Assembly: GCF_025562715.2 (NCBI RefSeq)
Contig: NZ_JAPFCC010000001.1
Span: 3,945,501 to 4,009,500, forward strand
Direction: 5' to 3'
DNA: 64,000 bases
Source: Endozoicomonas gorgoniicola
GTDB lineage: Bacteria; Pseudomonadota; Gammaproteobacteria; Pseudomonadales; Endozoicomonadaceae
Position 1 is the stretch's first letter; every line of letters begins with the position of its first letter. Made by a program: the position numbers and the translations under genes. This document shows, piece by piece, positions 9,001 through 17,306 of this stretch. The notes beneath the pieces are model-generated. The model was not told the origin of the DNA, ran no database searches, and worked only from the letters and a program-made list of their open reading frames with translations.

Positions 9001-10223
9001 GGTTTTACCAGCCTGCGGGTTATCAGCAGGGCGATCATCAACACCAGTAGAATGGTGATCGCAGTAATGAACAGCAGTCGATTCCTGAAGTTTTTGACCG
9101 TAGAAAAAGCGTCCGTTTCCAGTACTTCTGAAATCATCACTAGTGGCGTCCCAGCCACATTTATAGGGTGGAAAGTTCCTAGTACAGGCTGATTGGCAGC
9201 GTTTTTATAACTGAGGATATGACCGCGACTGGCATTTATTATGTCTTTTCTTTTCGAATGTCCTCCGGCTTCCTCAACGTCCAGGCTCAGATCACCAAAC
9301 TCATTTTCACTTAATTCCTCATGGTCATGATCCCGGAGTGTATCAAGCTCAACAAACTCAAAAGTCTCTTCATCCATATGACTGATCCAGTTGTCAACAA
9401 GCGGGTTATCGACCTGAACCTTCATGGTCTGGTCAGAACCCAGCTCTGTTCCGTAGCGGACATACTGGTCGGTACCAACAAGGTAGGACTTCAGCCCCTC
9501 ACCAAACTGGTTATCATTCTCGAATATGCTCTGAACGTTATAAGCCAGTATCTGAACGGCCAGCACACCATCCACCTCTTCCCGGTCATTGACAAGAGGC
9601 AGAATAAAAAAACTAACGGGCTGGTCGTGAATGGCTGGGTATAAATCAACATCGGCATAACGGGGTTCAGCCAGCTCTATGCTGTTTTTGACGGCAATAG
9701 AAAAAGTGGTTGCTTGAAGTGCTTCGTCCTCAAACAGGTTTTTCCCAAGATCGGAATAGGCGTTCACTGTGTAAAGAATATTGCCATTCGCATCCGCCAG
9801 AATGACATCGGAATAATCGTAATAGCGCAGGAAATCAAGAAACGCCCAGGAATAGTCCTCCAATATGTAGTTATAGGGTCTGGAGTAAACAAAATCATTC
9901 AGGCTGCCGCCTGACTGAACAAAGCTACTCTCAAGCTTCTGTAGAAACGTCTGGGCAATACCTGCCTTTATAAACAGATTGGTGACGACCGAATCAAAGT
10001 AATCATTAATTTGCTGGCTCAACAGGATGTTGATGGTGGTCAACTCCTGATAGCGACTATCAACAATATCCTTTTTCCCTTCACGGTATTCATTGAAGCC
10101 GATGATTGCGATAGGCGTTAAAGAGAGCAGCATGAACCAGCCAAACAAGGTAGCTGCGAGTCCATGTCTGAATTTGTTCTGTGATTGTTGACTGTCTGTT
10201 TGCTTCATAAAGGGCAAATCCAT
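6024..10223 (-). CDS. Membrane hybrid histidine kinase: dCache-HAMP-GAF-HisKA-HATPase-three receivers
   Basis: A 1399-residue inner-membrane sensor. A first membrane helix (about residues 26-48) and a second (about 385-405) bound a long periplasmic dCache-like region. HAMP (to about 455), GAF (about 475-620) and a long coiled coil (about 625-740) follow. The HisKA box FLANMSHELRTPLN carries the phospho-His, and the ATPase has N and G boxes (DTGIGIPKEK, GGTGLGLAISK). Three receivers follow: LIEDD/VLDLGLPDMDG, a more divergent LLLDADEN/MDVDLPDMSG, and a canonical LVDDD/MDIMMPVMDG. The ATG at 10223 or the Met at 10208 could be used. It heads the kinase-CheR-CheB-GGDEF transcription unit, preceded by a small membrane-peptide gene. 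Confidence 0.92.
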   Translation of the reverse strand: MDLPFMKQTDSQQSQNKFRHGLAATLFGWFMLLSLTPIAIIGFNEYREGKKDIVDSRYQELTTINILLSQQINDYFDSVVTNLFIKAGIAQTFLQKLESSFVQSGGSLNDFVYSRPYNYILEDYSWAFLDFLRYYDYSDVILADANGNILYTVNAYSDLGKNLFEDEALQATTFSIAVKNSIELAEPRYADVDLYPAIHDQPVSFFILPLVNDREEVDGVLAVQILAYNVQSIFENDNQFGEGLKSYLVGTDQYVRYGTELGSDQTMKVQVDNPLVDNWISHMDEETFEFVELDTLRDHDHEELSENEFGDLSLDVEEAGGHSKRKDIINASRGHILSYKNAANQPVLGTFHPINVAGTPLVMISEVLETDAFSTVKNFRNRLLFITAITILLVLMIALLITRRLVKPIRTITAWVNRVASGDYVQVDVISGHNEISELSSSFAEMTEKLRRVINDNERKSWQQDGQAGLNNSIRGELEISDLCKNIVSYLAQYLDMQTGAMYVLDDDKQLQLMGSYAWSKRKQTKNNFELGEGMVGQAALEQQTIELTNLPDDYMTVESGLGMASPHSVIVVPLIYENEVKGVLEFGLLKPLTEDQKNFLEQSVENVAIGINSAQYRTRVNQLLDKTTKQSEAMRKQQEELKAVNDELENRARILEESQEELKAQSEEMQKSNVELEEKTEMLQQQKAEIERKNLDIELSSKTLEEKAKELELASKYKSEFLANMSHELRTPLNSLLLLAQMLADNDEGNLTEDQIESAEVIYDGGKELLDLINDILDLSKVEAGKMAINLEDVDIEELCTSARTLFKPLADDRGLDFSVEVDPGTTRCILSDSQRLMQIIKNFLSNGFKFTETGGVYIRIHNTSRQTEHGEETFVAFDVRDTGIGIPKEKQRAIFEAFQQADGSTSRQYGGTGLGLAISKEMANMLGGYIGLESTEGEGTTFTLYLPDNAICSLTGEKILAESYSPAVSDGLSGTAADKLAFSSGKGRKKIREMAATPAPTPKADAAPLSSDGKTLLLIEDDEHFSTILSQIAKNHQFVCLTAHSGEEGIKMAKSSRPGAIVLDLGLPDMDGEAVLNILKNEPSTRDIPVHIISGRDRDDIKNTQAVGYLTKPVTVADLESVFTSVEQAISSDISHTLLLDADENSRAHMKELLVKKGLNVGEAKTAADAMASQLEHKWQCIVMDVDLPDMSGLAFLEGLYEKLQGKMPSIVIHTSRVLGKEEHNQLQKFSGSMVMKGDMASDRVIDEVSLFMHSIDKNDGVEKEPVRLPENSLEGHKILLVDDDLRNTFALSKGLQAIGLEVLIADNGENALKKLEDEEGIELVLMDIMMPVMDGYEAMTKMREQPQWKDLPVIALTAKAMSDDKSKCIEAGANDYMTKPVDLEKLVAMMKLWLFK

Positions 10224-10307
10224 TGCATCCTGATCAGCTGGATATTCAGGGTTTAACCCTTATTCAATCGCCCCCACTGTAGAAAGGTTTAGCGGATAGT
10301 CCTTCTT

Positions 10308-10424
10308 TCAGAAAACAGAAAAGAGGCTTTTAGCGAAATAAAATAAAGACAAACCCAGTGCCAAAAGAGAAAGAGACAGCAGGACTATTTCCTGACGGCT
10401 CAATTGATCATTCGAAGGTTTCAT
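10308..10424 (-). CDS. Small membrane protein, 38 residues
   Basis: A short open frame (ATG at 10424, TGA at 10308) encodes a charged 12-residue head (MKPSNDQLSRQE) followed by one hydrophobic segment of about 20 residues (IVLLSLSLLALGLSLFYF) and a short AKSLFSVF tail. A good ribosome site (GAGGTGAG) stands about 6 bases before the ATG. It lies 84 bp upstream of the hybrid kinase in the same direction, so it may be its first co-transcribed gene. No family is recognised. A single-pass partner or modulator of the kinase is possible but is only inferred from position. It could also be a chance frame, though the ribosome site plus clean transmembrane pattern argue against that. Confidence 0.6.
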   Translation of the reverse strand: MKPSNDQLSRQEIVLLSLSLLALGLSLFYFAKSLFSVF

Positions 10425-10559
10425 ACTGCTCACCTCGTACTGCTTAATCAGTAAAAATTATAGAAAGCCACTCAAACCATTCCAGGTCAGACAACAGAGA
10501 GTCCATTGCCCGTATCTTCGGCCTGTCGGGATAATTGCAGAAAGAAAGAAGGCAGGACT

Positions 10560-10595
10560 GGTCGATACCCGGCTGATCAATGGTAGGTATCGACC
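10560..10595 (-). terminator. Perfect inverted repeat downstream of livF
   Basis: GGTCGATACC at 10560-10569 and its exact complement at 10586-10595 form a 10-bp stem with a 16-base loop, starting 47 bp after the livF stop codon. On the minus strand it is followed by a pyrimidine-rich stretch (TTCTTTCTTTCT) rather than a clean T run. It is a plausible terminator or mRNA-end hairpin for the liv operon, or an operator for the signalling cluster. The remaining spacer (10425-10641) shows nothing else clear. Confidence 0.45.
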
Positions 10596-10641
10596 TTTAA
10601 AGGGTGAACATAAAACAGGGCAACGTCACTAATTTGGCAAT

Positions 10642-11382
10642 TCAGGCACCAAGATACGCTTCCTGAACCGCTTCGTTGGTCAACAGGACACTGCCCTGAT
10701 CCTGTAGAACAATGCGTCCGTTTTCCAGAACATAGCCCCGGTCTGCCAGTTTCAGTGCCTGATTGGCATTCTGTTCAACCAGAAAAACCGTCACGCCTTC
10801 GCTGCGCAGCTTGTCGATGATTTCAAAAATCTGCTGAATAATAATGGGCGCCAGCCCCAGCGAAGGCTCATCCAGAAGCAGCAACCGGGGTGAACTCATC
10901 AGCGCCCTGGCAATGGCCAGCATTTGCTGCTCACCACCGGACATCGTGCCACCACGTTGTTTTAACCGCTCTTTAAGTCGGGGAAACAGCTCTAATACAT
11001 GTTCAATGTTTTTCTGAAACGTTTTCCCATCGACAAAGAAGCCGCCCATGGTCAGGTTTTCCTCAACCGTGAGGCGGGAAAAAATCCGGCGCCCTTCAGG
11101 TACAATCGCCAGTCCCGAGCGCATAATGTCTGATGTTGGCTTGTGTGTGATGTCCTGACCATCATAAATAATGCTGCCTGAGCTGGCCCGGGGTTCACCG
11201 CAGATGGTCATTAATAATGACGTTTTGCCTGCCCCGTTCGCACCAATCAAAGTGACTATTTCCCCCGGACAGATATCCACACTGACACCATCCAGCGCCT
11301 GAACCTTGCCATAAAAGGTGGATACATTTTCCACACTCAGCAAAGGCTTTCCCATCCATTGTTCAATAACATGATTTGCCAT
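10642..11382 (-). CDS. livF: Branched-chain amino-acid ABC transporter ATPase LivF
   Basis: A 246-residue ABC ATPase, one of the two nucleotide-binding subunits that drive import of leucine, isoleucine and valine or similar substrates. Walker A is GANGAGKT, the ABC signature is MSGGEQQMLAIARAL, and Walker B is LLLLDEPSLGLAP. The length is normal for LivF. It is last in the operon livH-livM-livG-livF, starting 3 bases after the livG stop codon. The HAAT family also includes urea and amide transporters, so the substrate is a family inference. Confidence 0.92.
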   Translation of the reverse strand: MANHVIEQWMGKPLLSVENVSTFYGKVQALDGVSVDICPGEIVTLIGANGAGKTSLLMTICGEPRASSGSIIYDGQDITHKPTSDIMRSGLAIVPEGRRIFSRLTVEENLTMGGFFVDGKTFQKNIEHVLELFPRLKERLKQRGGTMSGGEQQMLAIARALMSSPRLLLLDEPSLGLAPIIIQQIFEIIDKLRSEGVTVFLVEQNANQALKLADRGYVLENGRIVLQDQGSVLLTNEAVQEAYLGA

Positions 11383-11385
11383 GAT

Positions 11386-12153
11386 TCAGGACTCCCCCAG
11401 ATAAGCCTTGACCACTTCCGGATGACTTCGCACCCTGTCCGGAGTACCAGAAGCCAGAGGTCGCCCCTGATTAATCACGTATATACGGTCTGAAATGTCC
11501 ATCACCAGTTTCATATCGTGTTCAATCAGCAGCACAGAGACATTATGATGATCTCTGAGGTCTGAAATCAGCTCATTCAGCTCTGCGGTTTCATTCGGGT
11601 TCAGCCCGGCTGCCGGTTCATCCAGCATGAGAAGCTCTGGCCTGGTGACCATACAGCGAGCTATTTCCAGTCGCCGCTGCTGACCATAAGCCAGGTTCCC
11701 TGCCTCCCGGTTGGCAAACTCTGATAACCCAACCTTATCCAGCCAGTATTCAGACTGCTCCAGAGCCTTCCGCTCACTACGCCGAAAAGCCGGTGTTTTA
11801 AACAGACCGGATAACAGGTTGGTATTCAGCTGCCGATGCTGTGCCACCAGAAGATTTTCAAGCACTGTCATCGATTTAAACAACCGGACATTCTGAAAAG
11901 TCCGAACCAGTCCCAGACGGGATATTTTAAAACCCGGCAGTTGATGAATGGCCTTACCCTTAAACCGGACAACACCGCCCGTTGGCTTATAAAAGCCCGT
12001 AAGACAATTAAATACCGTTGTTTTACCGGCACCGTTTGGCCCAATAATGGAAACAATCTCTTTCGGGCAAACTTTCAGCGCCACCTGATCCACGGCCAGC
12101 AACCCGCCAAAGCGCATACTCAAATCGTCGGCTTCCAGTAACCATTCACTCAT
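11386..12153 (-). CDS. livG: Branched-chain amino-acid ABC transporter ATPase LivG
   Basis: A 255-residue partner of LivF. Walker A is GPNGAGKT, the signature block is LAYGQQRRLEIARCM, Walker B is LLMLDEPAAGLNP, and the H-loop lies in LLIEHDMKLVM. The C-terminal end (DRVRSHPEVVKAYLG) is typical of LivG. Its ATG overlaps the livM stop codon as ATGA, showing tight coupling. Confidence 0.92.
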   Translation of the reverse strand: MSEWLLEADDLSMRFGGLLAVDQVALKVCPKEIVSIIGPNGAGKTTVFNCLTGFYKPTGGVVRFKGKAIHQLPGFKISRLGLVRTFQNVRLFKSMTVLENLLVAQHRQLNTNLLSGLFKTPAFRRSERKALEQSEYWLDKVGLSEFANREAGNLAYGQQRRLEIARCMVTRPELLMLDEPAAGLNPNETAELNELISDLRDHHNVSVLLIEHDMKLVMDISDRIYVINQGRPLASGTPDRVRSHPEVVKAYLGES

Positions 12154-13469
12154 GAGGATGCTCCTGCTTCGACAACCTGACCTTCAGAGGCTTTATTCTT
12201 TGTTTTTAACGTCATATGTGGGCGCTTCATAGGCAATAAGCCTTCAGGACGCCAGACCATCATGCATACCATCATCAAGCCAAACATCAGCATGCGGTAT
12301 TCCTGAAACTCCCTCGCCAGTTCCGGCAGCATCGTCATAATCACCGCAGCAAGAATAACACCCAGCTGAGACCCCATTCCCCCAAGCACAACAATGGCGA
12401 GAATGATGGCTGACTCAATAAAGGTAAATGACTCAGGACTAATAAACCCCTGTCGTGCAGCAAAGAAGGTACCGGCAAAACCGGCAAAAGTAGCTCCGAT
12501 GGTAAAAGCAGACAGCTTGATCGCCGTTGGATTCAGCCCCAGAGACCGGCAGGCAATATCATCTTCCCTTAAAGCTTCCCAGGCTCTGCCAATAGGCATT
12601 CGAAGTAAGCGGTTAATCACAAACAGTGTCGCCAGAACCAGCAGCAAGGCAAGAATATAAAGGAAGATAACTTTATATACGCCACTGTAATCAATCCCAA
12701 AAAACTCATGGAAAGTCGTTCCTTCTCTGGCACGCCGGTTAAACTCCAGACCAAACAGTGTGGGCTTGGGAATCTGAGAAATGCCATTAGGGCCATTAGT
12801 CAGTTCCGTCCAGTTATTCAGCAGGATGCGGATAATCTCTCCAAACCCCAGCGTAACAATGGCAAGGTAATCCCCTCTCAGACGTAAAACCGGGAAGCCA
12901 AGAATAAAACCAAAGAATGCAGCCAGAAGCCCACCGGCTAATAACCCGGTCCAGAAGTCCACACCAAAATACTGGTTCAGCAGCGCGTAACCATAAGCCC
13001 CTAACGCATAAAACCCCACATAACCCAGATCCAGCAAACCCGCTAAACCAACAACAACATTTAACCCCAGTCCCAGCATGACATAAATCAACGTCAGGGT
13101 AGCCAGGTCTATAGCACCTCTTGAGGCATAAAACGGCCAGACAAATAAGCCGGCAACGGCAAAGCAAAGCACCAACCTGCGGGCATTGTTGAAAAAAGAG
13201 TTAAAATAAGCAGGCTTTGTCGTCAGTACCGGCACAGCAGGCAAATTCTGCTTTACTGACTTAAAGCCATGATCCAGCCAGTCCCTGAACAGCTGAAAGA
13301 TAAAAACAACACCAGTGGCTATAGCGATTGACGTATAGATGGATGATTCAACACCCTTAATCCGCAGAATCATACCATCAGACTGAAGTCGTACACCCAG
13401 CATAAGACTGGCAAGAATCACGAGAACCACTGATGACAGAATGGCCGGAGTCCATCGAAGTGTTTTCAT
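12150..13469 (-). CDS. livM: Branched-chain amino-acid ABC transporter permease LivM
   Basis: A 439-residue polytopic inner-membrane protein. The core (from about residue 125, LGLGLNVVVGLAGLLDLGYVGFYALG) is the conserved LivM permease region, with the cytoplasmic coupling helix around PIGRAWEALREDDIACRSLGL. The first 125 residues contain two or three extra membrane segments, as is common in gammaproteobacterial LivM. It overlaps livH and livG by ATGA junctions. Confidence 0.9.
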   Translation of the reverse strand: MKTLRWTPAILSSVVLVILASLMLGVRLQSDGMILRIKGVESSIYTSIAIATGVVFIFQLFRDWLDHGFKSVKQNLPAVPVLTTKPAYFNSFFNNARRLVLCFAVAGLFVWPFYASRGAIDLATLTLIYVMLGLGLNVVVGLAGLLDLGYVGFYALGAYGYALLNQYFGVDFWTGLLAGGLLAAFFGFILGFPVLRLRGDYLAIVTLGFGEIIRILLNNWTELTNGPNGISQIPKPTLFGLEFNRRAREGTTFHEFFGIDYSGVYKVIFLYILALLLVLATLFVINRLLRMPIGRAWEALREDDIACRSLGLNPTAIKLSAFTIGATFAGFAGTFFAARQGFISPESFTFIESAIILAIVVLGGMGSQLGVILAAVIMTMLPELAREFQEYRMLMFGLMMVCMMVWRPEGLLPMKRPHMTLKTKNKASEGQVVEAGASS

Positions 13470-14392
13470 ACTTTTTCAACCTCCGGGCGACCAAGGATAC
13501 CTGTGGGCCTGAACAAAAGAATCAGGATCAGCAGACTGAAAGCAACAGCGTCTTTGTACTCAGTACTGAAATAACCCGCCGTCATCGCTTCAGTCACCCC
13601 AAGAATCAACCCACCCAATACAGCCCCGGGAATACTGCCAATCCCCCCCAGTACCGCAGCGGTAAAAGCTTTCAATCCGGCCATAAAGCCAATGTAGGGA
13701 TTAACAACACCGTAATACAAACCCAGCAAAACCCCTGCTACAGCAGCCAGTGCCGCACCAATAACAAAAGTCAGCGAAATGATCTGGTTGGTGTTAATTC
13801 CCAGCAACCCGGTCATACCCAGATCTTCAGCGCAGGCCCGGCAGGCTCTGCCCATACGTGAACGGGAAATAAACAGCGTCAGAACCGTCATCGAAATAAA
13901 AGTGACCATAAAAATAATCACCTGCATATACGACAGGGTTGCATTAAACCCGTCCTCAGGCCCAAAGACCCAGCCGCCACTGATCAGCCCCGGCATGGCA
14001 ATATCCCTGGAACCCTGCGCCAGACGAACATAGTTTTGCAGAAAAATAGACATACCAATGGCGGAGATCAGCGCTATCAGACGGTTACTGTTTCTCAAGG
14101 GGCGATAAGCCACTCGTTCAACAGCAAAGCCGTAGGTACTGGTGATGATAATGCTGATAATAAAAGCGCCAGCCAGCATTAAAACGACACTGTCAATTCC
14201 CATCATAGCCAGCGCCGCTAATACAATGAAGGCAATGTAACTGCCAATCATGTAGATCTCGCCATGCGCAAAATTGATCATACCAATGATGCCATAGACC
14301 ATTGTGTAGCCTATGGCGATCAGGGCGTAGGTGCTGCCTATCGTAAGCCCGTTAAGTACCTGTTGAATAAGGTAATATCCGGAATCCCCCAT
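13466..14392 (-). CDS. livH: Branched-chain amino-acid ABC transporter permease LivH
   Basis: A 308-residue polytopic permease. The N-terminal motif NGLTIGSTYALIAIGYTMVY, the coupling segment SRMGRACRACAEDLGMTGLLGI and the C-terminal GGIGSIPGAVLGGLILGV are diagnostic for LivH. It is the first gene of the operon, with a GAGGA ribosome site 6-7 bases before the ATG. The periplasmic binding protein gene (livJ/livK), normally next to livH, is absent. The hsdM remnant begins on the opposite strand about 200 bp upstream, so the binding protein must be encoded elsewhere or was lost when the island was acquired. Confidence 0.92.
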   Translation of the reverse strand: MGDSGYYLIQQVLNGLTIGSTYALIAIGYTMVYGIIGMINFAHGEIYMIGSYIAFIVLAALAMMGIDSVVLMLAGAFIISIIITSTYGFAVERVAYRPLRNSNRLIALISAIGMSIFLQNYVRLAQGSRDIAMPGLISGGWVFGPEDGFNATLSYMQVIIFMVTFISMTVLTLFISRSRMGRACRACAEDLGMTGLLGINTNQIISLTFVIGAALAAVAGVLLGLYYGVVNPYIGFMAGLKAFTAAVLGGIGSIPGAVLGGLILGVTEAMTAGYFSTEYKDAVAFSLLILILLFRPTGILGRPEVEKV

Positions 14393-14594
14393 TCTACATC
14401 CTCTTTTTTATTATTCTTGATAAATACTATTGTCAGGACCTGTCCGATTCTCTCATACGACAGTGGTTCTTGGTAGGGAAGGAGCATTCAATCCCCCACG
14501 CCTTTCCTGTACCCTACCCCCATCTAAAACTCAGGCCGTCCGTCAGCCGCATACCGGCACAATCAACCGGACGCTTGCATCACCGGTTACACCC

Positions 14595-15823
14595 ATGTCA
14601 CAAAAACTCAGCCTGGAAACCCTCGAAAGCTGGCTCTGGGAGTCTGCCAATATCATGCGGGGCTCCATCGACAGTTCCGACTTCAAGAACTACATCTTCG
14701 GCCTGATCTTCCTCAAGCGGTTCAATGACGTGTTTCAACCTGCTTGATCCGCAACCCGGCCACACTGTGTACGACCCGACCTCTGGCAGTGGCGGAATGC
14801 TGGTAGAAAGCGCTCACCATGTGGCGCAGTTGCCCAACGGCACCATTGCCGGACAGCCCAACATCCTGCTCTACGGTCAAGAGAAAAACCTCGGCACCTG
14901 GGCCATTGGCAAGCTGAACCTGTACCTGCACAACATGCGGGCGGAACTGGAACGGGGCGATACCCTGGTTCAACCCCCTGCACCGTGATGAAAACGGCAT
15001 CCTGAGTTTTGACCGGGTAATTGCCAATCCGCCGTTTTCCGCCAAGCAGTGGTGGACACCCATCGAGATCAACCGCCCCAGAAAAACCGACAAAAACGGC
15101 AAGAAAAAGGAAGTCGCCCCCAGCTACAAAAAAGAGCTGACCGACCCTTACGGACGACTGGGTTATGGTATTCCGCCCCGTGGTTACGCCGACCTCGCTT
15201 TCGTACAGCACATGCTCGCCAGTTTGAAAGACAATGGTCGCATGGGTGTGGTACTGCCCCACGGCGTACTGTTCCGGGGCGGTGAAGAAAGCAAAATCCG
15301 CACCGGCCTCTTGAAAGGCAACGACGAACTGCCCGGTGATCGCATTGAAGCCGTTATCGGCCTGCCCTCGGCCCTGTTCTACTACACCGGCATTCCCGCC
15401 TGCATCCTGATTCTTAACAAACAGAAGCCGGACAACCTGAAAAGCAAAGTGGTGTTTATTGATGCCAGCCGTGAATTCGCCGAAGGCAAAAACCAGAACA
15501 GCCTGCGCCCGGAAGACATTGAACGTATCCACAATGCTCACAGTGCCGCTTTCTACCACAACACGGAAGAAGACAAATACTGTCGTGTGGTGGAGCTGAA
15601 AGAGATTGCAGACAACGACTACAACCTGAACATTGCCCGCTATATCGACACCTCGGAGCCGGAGCCGCAGGTGGATATTCCGGCGGTGCTGGGTGAGTTG
15701 AATGCTATCACCGATAGCCTGAAAGCTGTGGATGATGAGTTGGATGGTTATCTGGAAGAGTTGGGGCTGACTGCTACCCGTCATTCTCGCGAAGGCGGGA
15801 ATCCAGAAATGGAGGAGGTGTGA
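14595..15823 (+). pseudogene. hsdM: Type I restriction-modification methyltransferase subunit HsdM, broken
   Basis: Three frames are needed to read the protein. The N-terminal helical domain (MSQKLSLETLESWLWESANI to LKRFNDVF, 14595 to about 14735) ends at a stop. A second frame resumes at LLDPQPGHTVYDPTSGSGGM (SAM motif I), so an internal stretch, probably more than 100 residues, is deleted. A further frameshift near 14970 moves to a third frame carrying the catalytic NPPF motif (VIANPPFSAKQW) and the C-terminal part. The last 11 or so residues (RHSREGGNPEM) are encoded by a palindromic repeat. Without the deleted region it should not be functional. The stop codon overlaps the hsdS ATG (TGATG). 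Confidence 0.88.
15780..15804. repeat. Half-copy of the GTCATTCCCGCGAAGGCGG palindromic repeat within hsdM
   Basis: The stretch GTCATTCTCGCGAAGGCGG and following bases match one arm of the palindrome at 2932-3005. It is translated as RHSREGGNP at the C terminus of the hsdM remnant, showing that the repeat inserted into the 3' end of the coding region. Confidence 0.8.
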
Positions 15824-16613
15824 TGGGAGCTGTGTTGCCGGAAGGGTATCAGGACTCCGAAGCTCTCCCCCCACTCCCCGAACAAAAAAAATCGCCCGAA
15901 TCCTATCCACCGTAGACCGGAAACTGGAACTAATCGACCAGCAGATCACCGCCACCCAAACCCTGAAAAAAGGCTTGATGCAAAAGCTGTTTTCCGAAGG
16001 CGTGGGGTCGCAGGATGCCAACGGGCAGTGGCAGCCTCATACCGGGTTTAAAGATTCTGAGCTGGGGAGGATTCCGGCTGGGTGGGAGGTAATGCAGCTT
16101 GGTGATGCCGCACTTTTGCAGAGGGGCTTTGATTTACCATCGCAGGATAGAATCAAGGGGGAAGTTCCAATCATTTCCTCAAGTGGAGTAGCTGGTTATC
16201 ACAACGAGTACCAGGTTAAAGGCCCAGGTGTTGTAACTGGCCGATATGGAACAATCGGTGAAGTTTTTTATGTTGAGCCTAATCACTGGCCGCTGAATAC
16301 ATCTCTATGGGTAAAAGACTTCCACGGCAACTACGAGCTTTTTGTGTATTATCTGCTCAAGACTATTGATTTCAAAAAGTTCAGCGAAAAAACTGGTGTT
16401 CCCGGTGTCAACCGTAATGACCTGCACAAGCTCAAAATAGCCTTGCCTCCAGTCTTGGAGCAAAAAGAAATATCGAAAATACTTCAGGCAGTTGAAACAA
16501 AGCTGAACCACCTGACCACCCAGAAATCCCAAACCCAACAACTGAAAAAAGGCCTGATGCAAAAACTGCTCACCGGCCAGATCAGGGTTAAGCCGGAACC
16601 ACAGGATCATTAA
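15823..16613 (+). pseudogene. hsdS: Type I specificity subunit HsdS, first recognition domain deleted and frameshifted
   Basis: The gene starts with MGAVLPEGYQDSE and then jumps directly to the central conserved region LPPLPEQKKIARILSTVD, so the first target-recognition domain is missing. In the central region the run of eight A at 15884-15891 is one short of the nine needed to keep frame. The zero frame stops soon after at TAG. In the shifted frame the second recognition domain is complete (about 16050-16450), ending with the second coiled-coil repeat PPVLEQKEISKILQ and LKKGLMQKLLTG. A TTG at 15975 could start a one-domain protein. The full specificity subunit is lost, unless the homopolymer is a sequencing error, and even then it would be a half-subunit. 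Confidence 0.88.
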
Positions 16614-16655
16614 CCGGCCGGGTTGTCTCCGCACTGCGGGGGCAATTTCCTTAAG

Positions 16656-16678
16656 TAGCATGATATCCGTGCTATTAT
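16656..16678 (+). promoter_or_regulatory. Putative HigA operator and -10 box of higBA
   Basis: TAGCA at 16656 and TGCTA at 16670-16674 form an inverted repeat separated by nine bases. It overlaps a TATTAT box (16673-16678) just before the higB ATG. HigA-type antitoxins repress their own promoters by binding such palindromes. The -35 region is weak and the leader would be very short. Confidence 0.4.
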
Positions 16679-16684
16679 GATTCG

Positions 16685-16978
16685 ATGATTACTTCATTCA
16701 AAGACAAGGCGACTGAAGATATCTTTAATGGCAGAGCCTCTCGTCATGCCCGAAAGGCGTGCCCACAGTCGCTCTGGCGCCTGACCTGCCGCAAGCTGGA
16801 TCAACTTGATTCGGTGTCGTCACTGGATGATCTCAGGGTTCCTCCGGGCAATCGTCTTGAGGCTTTATCTGGCAACCGAAAAGGACAATACAGCATCCGG
16901 ATTAATGATCAGTACAGAATTTGCTTTGTCTGGCTTAAGTCTGCCCCGGCAGAAGTGGAAGTAACGGATTACCATTAG
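16685..16978 (+). CDS. higB: HigB-type mRNA interferase toxin
   Basis: A 97-residue RelE/ParE-superfamily toxin. Diagnostic stretches are SFKDKATEDIFNG at the N terminus, RLEALSGNRKGQYSIRINDQYRICFVW (basic catalytic face) and EVTDYH at the C terminus. HigB cleaves mRNA on the ribosome. It precedes the antitoxin gene by 11 bp, the toxin-first order typical of higBA. The pair sits between the decayed hsdS and the coiled-coil gene array and may stabilise this region of DNA. Confidence 0.92.
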   Translation: MITSFKDKATEDIFNGRASRHARKACPQSLWRLTCRKLDQLDSVSSLDDLRVPPGNRLEALSGNRKGQYSIRINDQYRICFVWLKSAPAEVEVTDYH

Positions 16979-16989
16979 GAGAACAACCA

Positions 16990-17301
16990 ATGACCCGCAT
17001 CCCCACAAACCGCCCACCCACTCATCCCGGTGAAATGCTGCTGGAAGAGTTTCTGTTACCGATGAACATTACTCAGCGGGAGCTGGCATCGGCCATTCAT
17101 GTCCCTTACCAGCGAGTCAACGAACTCGTCAACGGCAAACGGGGCATTACCCCTAGCACTGCCCTGCGACTGGCTCGCTTTTTGGGTATGTCACCAGACT
17201 TCTGGCTTAACCTGCAATTACGATGGGATTTATACAAGGTACAACAGGCTGAAAAAGACGACATTGATCGAATAGAGGTGTTTACAAAAAGGAGCGCATA
17301 A
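16990..17301 (+). CDS. higA: HigA-type antitoxin
   Basis: A 103-residue XRE-family DNA-binding antitoxin. THPGEMLLEEFLLPMNITQRELA, the helix-turn-helix IHVPYQRVNELVNGKRGITPSTALRLARFLG and SPDFWLNLQ are the standard HigA blocks. A good ribosome site (AGGAGAAC) lies before the ATG. It neutralises HigB and represses the operon. Confidence 0.93.
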   Translation: MTRIPTNRPPTHPGEMLLEEFLLPMNITQRELASAIHVPYQRVNELVNGKRGITPSTALRLARFLGMSPDFWLNLQLRWDLYKVQQAEKDDIDRIEVFTKRSA

Positions 17302-17306
17302 CTCAG

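Noticed and set aside
14735..16021. A 428-codon minus-strand open frame opposite hsdM/hsdS
   Set aside because: It is the antisense of clear hsdM and hsdS coding sequence and has no family resemblance; part of it is just the translated palindromic repeat.
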